This document shows, one piece after another, positions 58,337 to 64,000 of a DNA stretch of 64,000 bases. Where the stretch lies: contig JALFTC010000014.1 of assembly GCA_022779485.1 (NCBI GenBank), positions 62,001 through 126,000 of the forward strand, written 5' to 3'. How positions within the stretch are numbered: the first letter of the stretch is position 1; each line of letters begins with the position of its first letter. Source of the stretch: Ruminococcus sp. Its GTDB lineage: Bacteria > Bacillota > Clostridia > Oscillospirales > Acutalibacteraceae. Under the pieces are notes generated by a model. The model made no database searches. It saw only the letters and a list, made by a program, of their open reading frames with translations, and was not told the DNA's origin. Position numbers and translations under genes: made by a program.

Positions 58337-59911
58337 ATGAATGAAGAATCTAACCAGGGGTTGACCCTGCTGAAAAAAGGGCAGAAAGGACTGTTTCATC
58401 TGATTTTCAGCCGATTGGGACTGATTTTGCTGATGTTGGCAGTTCAGATTTTTGTTATGTTCGGTGTATTCTATTGGTTTGCAGAGTTTCTCCCTCATAT
58501 CTATGGCGGAATGATACTATTTATGGCGGTTATGGTGCTGTATCTCATTAACAGTCGTATGGATGCATCGGCAAAACTTACCTGGATGATGGTTATTATG
58601 CTGTTGCCCGTATTCGGTGCGTTGCTGTTTTGGTACACTCAAAGGGACTTGGGGAATCGCACCCTGAAAAAGCGTATGAATTGGCTGATTGACCATACAA
58701 GAAAGAGTATTCCCCAATCCCATAAGCTGATGGAAAAGCTGGACAAGGAGGCTCCTGAGGTTTCAGCACTTACCCGATATTTGGGGCGTAGCGGGTGCTA
58801 TCCTGTCTATGAAACCACCGATGTGACATATTTCCCATTGGGGGAAAAGATGTGGGAAGAGATGCTTAAGCAACTGGAACAGGCGGAGCATTTTATATTT
58901 TTGGAATACTTTATTGTAGATGAAGGGCTGATGTGGGGAAAACTATTGGAGATTTTGGCTCGGAAAGCCAAGCAGGGAGTTGAGGTTCGTGTAATGTACG
59001 ACGGCACCTGTGAGTTTTCAACACTGCCACACGATTATCCAAAGCGGTTGAAGGAACTGGGTATAAAGTGCAAAATGTTTTCACCTGTGACTCCCTTTCT
59101 CTCTACCCATTATAATTATAGGGATCACAGAAAAATTATGGTGATTGACGGACACACCGCCTTTACAGGCGGGGTGAATCTGGCAGATGAATACATAAAT
59201 CATAACAGCAAATACGGCCATTGGAAGGATGTAGGTGTTATGCTTAAGGGAGATGCTGTAAAAAGCTTTACCTTGATGTCATTGCAGAGCTGGAACATTG
59301 ATGAAAAACATCCTGAGTTCCAAAAATATTTGGATTATCCAACTTTTGCACCTAACAATACTTCAGGATATGTTATTCCCTATGGTGACTGCCCTTTGGA
59401 TAAGGACAAGGTGGGTGAGCGTATCTATATGGATATTTTGAATAGGGCACAGAAGTATGTGCATATTATGACGCCCTATCTGATAATGGATAACGAAATG
59501 GAAACAGCACTGAAATTCGCTTCCGAGCGTGGAGTGGAAGTTTCTCTTATTCTGCCGGGAGTGACTGACAGTGCAGCCGCCCATGGCTTGGCATGGACAC
59601 ACTATGCCTCATTGCTGGAGTCAGGAGTGAAAATATACGAATACACACCGGGATTTGTTCACGCAAAGGTGTTTGTCAGCGATGATAAGGAGGCGGTTGT
59701 TGGCACAATCAATATGGATTACAGGAGCCTTTATCATCACTTTGAGTGTGCCACCTATTTGCATAAAACCGACTGTATAACGGATATTGAACAGGATTAT
59801 AGAGAAACTCTTTCAAAGTGCGTTGAGATAACACCCCGCTCACAAAGAAAGGTAAAATTCAGCCGAAAGGTGATAGGAGTTCTCCTAAAAGTTTTTGCAC
59901 CTTTGATGTAA
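58337..59911 (+). CDS. cls: Cardiolipin synthase
   Basis: A 524-residue phospholipase D-superfamily enzyme that joins two phosphatidylglycerols into cardiolipin. Two N-terminal membrane helices (about 25-80, ending MMVIMLLPVFGALLFWY) are followed by two HKD motifs: HRKIMVIDG...GG and HAKVFVSDD...GT. The linker FLEYFIVDEGLMWGKLLEIL is typical. The ATG at 58337 is favoured over one 15 bases earlier because of the GGTGGTG run before it. Its stop (TAA, 59909-59911) abuts a solitary family B end. It is followed by a strong terminator. Confidence 0.94.
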   Translation: MNEESNQGLTLLKKGQKGLFHLIFSRLGLILLMLAVQIFVMFGVFYWFAEFLPHIYGGMILFMAVMVLYLINSRMDASAKLTWMMVIMLLPVFGALLFWYTQRDLGNRTLKKRMNWLIDHTRKSIPQSHKLMEKLDKEAPEVSALTRYLGRSGCYPVYETTDVTYFPLGEKMWEEMLKQLEQAEHFIFLEYFIVDEGLMWGKLLEILARKAKQGVEVRVMYDGTCEFSTLPHDYPKRLKELGIKCKMFSPVTPFLSTHYNYRDHRKIMVIDGHTAFTGGVNLADEYINHNSKYGHWKDVGVMLKGDAVKSFTLMSLQSWNIDEKHPEFQKYLDYPTFAPNNTSGYVIPYGDCPLDKDKVGERIYMDILNRAQKYVHIMTPYLIMDNEMETALKFASERGVEVSLILPGVTDSAAAHGLAWTHYASLLESGVKIYEYTPGFVHAKVFVSDDKEAVVGTINMDYRSLYHHFECATYLHKTDCITDIEQDYRETLSKCVEITPRSQRKVKFSRKVIGVLLKVFAPLM

Positions 59912-59934
59912 ATGATTTAATCAGTGTTTCCCTA
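59911..59934 (-). repeat. Solitary end of a family B element at the cls stop
   Basis: AATGATTTAATCAGTGTTTC plus CCTA, matching the terminal 24 bases of the family B inverted repeat (as in the right end of copy B3). No interior or partner end is nearby. The preceding bases (TGTA) also resemble the element (TGCA), so the cls stop codon may derive from it. Confidence 0.65.
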
Positions 59935-59952
59935 ATAATACTGTAAAACATT

Positions 59953-59992
59953 ACAGGCAAAGATGAATTCGCTTCATCTTTGCCTGTTTTTT
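59953..59992 (+). terminator. Terminator after cls
   Basis: A perfect 15-bp stem, ACAGGCAAAGATGAA / TTCATCTTTGCCTGT, with a 5-base loop, followed by TTTTT. Confidence 0.9.
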
Positions 59993-60045
59993 GAATATTA
60001 CAATATTTTGGAGAATTACTTACTAAATCACATCACAAAGAATTT

Positions 60046-60909
60046 TCAATTCTCAAACACATACAAATACAAGTCCTCAAGGGTTGGGGGTACTGGTTTT
60101 GGTGCGTAATTTTTTGGTGGTGTATCGGTTACTATTCTCACTGTTATTTTGTCACCGCTGTGGAATAGATTTGACACACGGTAGTTTTCCTGGAAATACT
60201 TTAATTCTTCCTTTTCGATTTCCACTTCAAAAACCTTGTTTTCTATTTCCTTTGTAAGGCTGTTACAGGTGTTGTGGGATATGAGTTTGCCCTCTTTCAG
60301 CAGGATAATTTCCTTTGCTATGAACTCAATGTCGGACACAACATGGGTGGAGATTAGGACTATTTTGTCCTCGGCTATCTCACTTATAAAATTTCTTATT
60401 CGTATTCTTTCCTTTGGGTCAAGTCCTGCTGTCGGCTCGTCAAGGAGTAACACCGTTGGGTTACCAAGCAAAGCCTGAGCCAGTAAAACCCTCTGTTTCA
60501 TTCCTCCGGAAAACTCACCGATTTTTTTGTGGGCAACATTATCAAGATTAACCACCTTTAGCAAACGGTCAGTTTCTTCTTTTGCTTGTTTTCTTGATAT
60601 GCCTTTCAGATTTGCCATATAAAGCAGGAATGCTTTGGATGAAAATTTATCGTAAAAGCCCTGTTGCTGTGGCATATATCCCAGTTCTTTTCTAAAGGCT
60701 TTCCCTAACTTTAAAATATCTGTTCCGTCAAAAAGGATTTCACCGGAGTTTCTTCTTACATTGTCTGTAATAAGGTTCATAAGTGTAGTTTTTCCTGCGC
60801 CGTTTGCACCTAAAAGACCATAAACCCCTTCATTAAGCTTTATATTAATATTACTTAGTGCCTGATATTTGCCGTAACACTTGCTGAGATTTTTAATTTC
60901 AAGCTCCAT
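60046..60909 (-). CDS. ABC transporter ATP-binding protein (ABC-2 type)
   Basis: A 287-residue ATPase. Walker A GANGAGKTTL (about 34-43), signature FSGGMKQRV (about 134-142), Walker B VLLLDEPTAGLD (about 153-164) and switch His in ISTHVVSD are all present. The extra C-terminal 70 residues (LKYFQENYRVSNLFHSGDKITVRIV) are the usual tail of CcmA/NatA-like exporters. Its start overlaps the permease stop by 11 bases with AAAAGGTGG upstream, so the two form one transporter. Substrate unknown; drug, peptide or lipid export are the usual options. Confidence 0.94.
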   Translation of the reverse strand: MELEIKNLSKCYGKYQALSNINIKLNEGVYGLLGANGAGKTTLMNLITDNVRRNSGEILFDGTDILKLGKAFRKELGYMPQQQGFYDKFSSKAFLLYMANLKGISRKQAKEETDRLLKVVNLDNVAHKKIGEFSGGMKQRVLLAQALLGNPTVLLLDEPTAGLDPKERIRIRNFISEIAEDKIVLISTHVVSDIEFIAKEIILLKEGKLISHNTCNSLTKEIENKVFEVEIEKEELKYFQENYRVSNLFHSGDKITVRIVTDTPPKNYAPKPVPPTLEDLYLYVFEN

Positions 60910-63310
60910 TTACACACCACCTTTTATTTGAAAACACTAATCCTGTTATTCCCAAAAGCATCACTAAGGCTATTGGAATAACAAAGACAAAGCTTGTGCT
61001 TTCTCCTAACAATTTTGAAACAGAAACGAGGATTGACAAGGACAAATATTTGAATATATCAATACCCAAACTATACAAAAGTGACGGTACAACCAACACA
61101 AGTGTTGATACTGCAATACATACTTCATATCTTGTAACCGTTGAAATAAAACAAATAATATACGCTACACATAAAATCATAACAAGCTTTATTAAATACA
61201 CCAAAATCAAATAGGTCATTATAGAAACCTGAAATGGTAATTCCTTGAAAAACATCAGACTTTTAACAGGTGCTGTGAGATTTTCGAGATTATAGTTGAC
61301 CGACACTCTGTAAAAATCAGTTGCACCTGTAACAAGCCAGATAAACACTGCAACAATTGACGCCACTGCTGTCTTTTTTCTGAATATGTAATTCCGTCCT
61401 CTATATGTAGCTTTCATAGTATAATAAACATTGGATTTTTTCTCATATGCAAATACACCGCTTAACAAAATGATTAACACGAAAATTGATATGATTGCAT
61501 TTTTCGTTTGTTGAGCGTAGCCCCCTTTTCCCAACAGTTCGCTATATCCCTGTGGATTCACAATCCATACATCATTTTCCTTTGCGTAGGATAACCTTTC
61601 CTCTAAAATTTCAAGAGCCTCTCTTTTGCTGTCATAAGCTAAGGATTTCATTTCCTTGCTTTGGTATTCTTCACCTGTGATTTTGTCATTTCTATAGTCA
61701 CTTACAGCCTTTGCATATTCTTTATCAACCGCCTCTATTTCTGTTGCCAGATTTTTCACATAGACTTCGGCATTATTTATACCATTACCGCTGTACTTCT
61801 CATAAAAGCTATTTACTACACTGTCAGTGGCACCGTAATATATTGTATCGGTATTAACAGAGTTAAAAAGGATAAACAAAAAAACAACAGCCACTATAAA
61901 GCCTTTTTGGATAACAAGAATTTTATACAGCTCATAACCAATAACAGTGAGCCTTTCTATCATCAGCCAATAAATATTTTTAATCCTTGCAACAAGACTT
62001 GATATTATAATTTCAATCTTTGCAGGGGTTTTGATTGGTCTTTTTAATGTTGAGGAAATCACCGCTAATGTTGAGAAAACAATAATACAAATTATGGCTC
62101 CTGTAATAAGCAGACTAAACATATTTAATGTAAATCCAAGGGTTTCAAGGTTTCTGTATTTTATAATTGCATTTGACGGATTTATAAAGGTGAATATGTT
62201 AATACACTTAAATAATGAAAAATAGTTTTGGTAAGGCAGGTAGTTATATATCAAAAACTCCCCTGCGAAAACTATTCCGGTTATGCCAAAGGCAAATGTT
62301 ATATTCTGTATAAAAGCAAAAATCAACCAAAGTATAGAGGCAAGTGCCATCTGCATTAATACGGTTACACCAATATAAAAGACGATAAATTGTAGCTCTG
62401 ACATTGGAAAAACAAAGTTTTTAAACATTGCTATAGACTGGACATTCCTTGATAAATCCGCAGTTCCGCCATAAATAGCAAATGCTGTGGTAAACATACA
62501 TATGTACATAACAGCAGTTGCAAAAGCGGTTATAATTGAAAGAATACCTGCTCTTTTTAAGGCAAGGTGCAGTCTTCCCTTTGGGTTAGAATATATCAGA
62601 GTCCACAAGCCTTGCTTTCTTTCTTCCAAAAAGATTAAAACTAAGAACAGACTGAAAACTATCAGCAAATAATTAGGCAGTTCAGAATTTACAACTGAAA
62701 CAATCGGTTCATCTATACCTATAGACAGTTTTATATTTTTCAGTTTGGAATAATCCTGCACCGTTTTTTCAATGTTATCATTTACAGTATTGTTCTCTGT
62801 TTTGAAAATACTGATGCTGTTCATATTTTCTGCACTGCCGTTAATGCTTTCAAGGTAAGCCGGATAGCTATCTATATATTCAATTTGTTCTAAAATTTCT
62901 GTAAGTGCTTTCTGCTGAACATATAGACTGTTAGCGTTTATAGTCTTTTTATTATTATCGTAGTAATTTGCAGTTTTCTTATTTTCTTGTCGGAGCTGTT
63001 GTTCACTTTCCATCCACAATTCTTCATACTGTTTGTAATTATCAGACTTCATTTTGTCAAAATCAATCAAATCGCAAAGTGTTGTTACATATGTAAGTTT
63101 ATTTGCAGCAGTTTCAGCCAACTTTTCGGGACGACAGTTTTTAAGCTCATCTACAAATTTTCCTCTTGCTGTGTTTATTTCAGCAATACTATAACCACTG
63201 TATTCTTCATTTTTCATCTGAGAATTAATAAATAAACCAACACCTATTACAAGGATAAACACAAATAAAAACAAGGTCTTGGTATTAAAAACTACTCTTC
63301 TAAATTCCAT
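60899..63310 (-). CDS. Large ABC-2 type permease, internally duplicated
   Basis: An 803-residue membrane protein made of two similar halves. Each half has one helix followed by a large external helical loop (about 30-205 and about 490-610) and then roughly six helices. The first half starts MEFRRVVFNTKTLFLFVFIL, the second near ELYKILVIQKGFIVAVVFLF. ABC-2 permeases normally have one such unit per chain and dimerise, so this chain looks like a fused pair. The coiled, charged loops (EEYQSKEMKSLAYDSKREALEILEERL) may bind a partner. The adjoining upstream gene for a beta-propeller-like protein may belong to the same system. Confidence 0.86.
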   Translation of the reverse strand: MEFRRVVFNTKTLFLFVFILVIGVGLFINSQMKNEEYSGYSIAEINTARGKFVDELKNCRPEKLAETAANKLTYVTTLCDLIDFDKMKSDNYKQYEELWMESEQQLRQENKKTANYYDNNKKTINANSLYVQQKALTEILEQIEYIDSYPAYLESINGSAENMNSISIFKTENNTVNDNIEKTVQDYSKLKNIKLSIGIDEPIVSVVNSELPNYLLIVFSLFLVLIFLEERKQGLWTLIYSNPKGRLHLALKRAGILSIITAFATAVMYICMFTTAFAIYGGTADLSRNVQSIAMFKNFVFPMSELQFIVFYIGVTVLMQMALASILWLIFAFIQNITFAFGITGIVFAGEFLIYNYLPYQNYFSLFKCINIFTFINPSNAIIKYRNLETLGFTLNMFSLLITGAIICIIVFSTLAVISSTLKRPIKTPAKIEIIISSLVARIKNIYWLMIERLTVIGYELYKILVIQKGFIVAVVFLFILFNSVNTDTIYYGATDSVVNSFYEKYSGNGINNAEVYVKNLATEIEAVDKEYAKAVSDYRNDKITGEEYQSKEMKSLAYDSKREALEILEERLSYAKENDVWIVNPQGYSELLGKGGYAQQTKNAIISIFVLIILLSGVFAYEKKSNVYYTMKATYRGRNYIFRKKTAVASIVAVFIWLVTGATDFYRVSVNYNLENLTAPVKSLMFFKELPFQVSIMTYLILVYLIKLVMILCVAYIICFISTVTRYEVCIAVSTLVLVVPSLLYSLGIDIFKYLSLSILVSVSKLLGESTSFVFVIPIALVMLLGITGLVFSNKRWCVNGA

Positions 63311-63316
63311 AACAAA

Positions 63317-64000
63317 TTATCCTATATTTATTTCTCCATCATCGGAAATTGTAAATACAGTTTCCCATTTAACATTACTATTAATTTGGGAAATATCAGC
63401 ACCAAGAACTTCCCTGTTGTTGGTTTCCATATATAGTCTTCTACCATCAGAGCCGACAAAATACTCACAGTCAGGAATATTTACATCATTTATAACCTTG
63501 CCCTCTTCATCAATAATATGCAACACATAATCTTCCGGTTCTGCTATACCGTTATCCCAGTTGGTGTAATATATGTAATTATGGTCACTTACTACGATTG
63601 CGGATTTGTCTTTGTTTTGGCATATTGGAAAAATCTTACCTGACTTCAAATCATATGCATTTATATCTCTGTCTTTAAAGTAATAAATTTTGTTATTGAA
63701 AACAGTAAAACAACTGTTTGTATCTATAAGTTTTTCCTTTTTGTCTGTGTTAATATTAAGGCGATAAATTTCTCCCTTATAGTTTTCATAATCTTCGTTT
63801 TCAGAGTATGAGTATGAAAAATACATATAATTGCCAACACAGGCAAACCGTGAAATAAAGCCTGTATTATCTTCACACCGGAAAATCTCAGTTTTGTATT
63901 GGGGGCTGTTGATGTTCAGCTTATAAATACAAAAATTGCCCTTTGAGTTTATTGCCGTCCAAAAGGCATATCCCCTATGTACTGCAAACTCTCCTACACT
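63317..64000 (-). CDS. Beta-propeller-like protein (DUF5050/TolB-like), 5' end outside window
   Basis: An open frame continues from the stop at 63317 to the right edge (227 residues), so the gene starts beyond the window; the internal ATG at 63826 is not its start. The visible part contains blade-like repeats: KGNFCIYKLNINSPQYKTEIFR, GEIYRLNINTDKKEKLI, NKIYYFKDRDINAYDLKSG, NYIYYTNWDN and RRLYMETNN. Such sequences form six- or seven-bladed propellers of secreted or lipid-anchored proteins. The signal region is not visible. It lies seven bases before the ABC permease gene on the same strand, so a shared export or sensing role is plausible. Confidence 0.72.
   Translation of the reverse strand, partial: SVGEFAVHRGYAFWTAINSKGNFCIYKLNINSPQYKTEIFRCEDNTGFISRFACVGNYMYFSYSYSENEDYENYKGEIYRLNINTDKKEKLIDTNSCFTVFNNKIYYFKDRDINAYDLKSGKIFPICQNKDKSAIVVSDHNYIYYTNWDNGIAEPEDYVLHIIDEEGKVINDVNIPDCEYFVGSDGRRLYMETNNREVLGADISQINSNVKWETVFTISDDGEINIG

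Noticed and set aside
63317-63826. A complete 169-residue gene starting at 63826
   Set aside because: The reading frame stays open without a stop to the window edge, and blade-like repeats continue upstream, so the true start lies outside.
1-64000. CRISPR array, rRNA genes, full insertion sequence, integrase or prophage
   Set aside because: No regularly spaced repeats, rRNA sequence, transposase, integrase or phage structural genes were seen anywhere in the window.

Overview
The window looks like a chromosomal segment of a spore-forming, Gram-positive anaerobe of the Clostridia, most likely an Oscillospiraceae/Ruminococcus relative. The evidence is AT-rich intergenic DNA with strong GGAGG-type ribosome sites, a spoIIID gene, class C sortases with LPXTG-type surface proteins, FeoAAB iron uptake, BspA-like surface proteins, and a secreted pullulanase carrying a dockerin. 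Dockerin-bearing amylases are best known from the amylosome of Ruminococcus bromii, so a starch-degrading gut ruminococcus is the best guess; the species is inference.

Layout. 1-6.2 kb: 5' end of a DegT/DnrJ-type aminotransferase gene, an SDR reductase, glnS, and a lipoprotein/permease/ATPase ABC importer. 6.2-12.4 kb: spoIIID, a membrane phosphoesterase, a CYTH protein, and a methionine operon in which MetH lacks its reactivation domain and a separate small gene supplies it. 12.4-22.8 kb: envelope genes (FlaA1/CapD-type dehydratase, glmS, an FHA-FtsW fusion, a class B PBP) and secA. 22.8-26.4 kb: a feo iron-uptake cluster under a promoter overlapped by palindromic operators. 26.4-45 kb: BspA-like proteins, DegV, NAD synthetase, a YARHG lipoprotein, Trk potassium uptake, an Sfp-type transferase, alanine racemase, an exopolysaccharide sugar transferase, small zinc-ribbon and Cys-rich proteins, an AEC transporter and a LOG-family protein. 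45-57 kb: a proteasome-like Ntn-hydrolase candidate, the dockerin pullulanase, and a pilus locus (large adhesin, major pilin, two sortases). 57-64 kb: two tRNA-Pro genes, a Zn-ribbon protein, cardiolipin synthase, and an ABC exporter next to a partial beta-propeller-like gene.

Three families of short non-coding mobile repeats are scattered through the window. Family B is exactly 165 bp in all three full copies, bounded by TA and able to fold end to end. Family A is about 147 bp with TGTCATTC ends. One family A copy sits inside a larger inverted-repeat element flanked by 9-bp direct repeats. These elements lie inside operons and, in two places, at stop codons.

The most interesting items are: (1) a 200-residue protein whose Ser2, Asp18 and Lys34 fall, after Met removal, exactly on the proteasome Thr1/Asp17/Lys33 register; (2) a sortase-anchored adhesin with an N-terminal starch-module-like domain beside a dockerin pullulanase, suggesting a pilus that binds starch; (3) the feo operator array; (4) the nested element; and (5) an inverted tRNA-Pro fragment. 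All functional statements rest on motif reading by eye; no database search was run.
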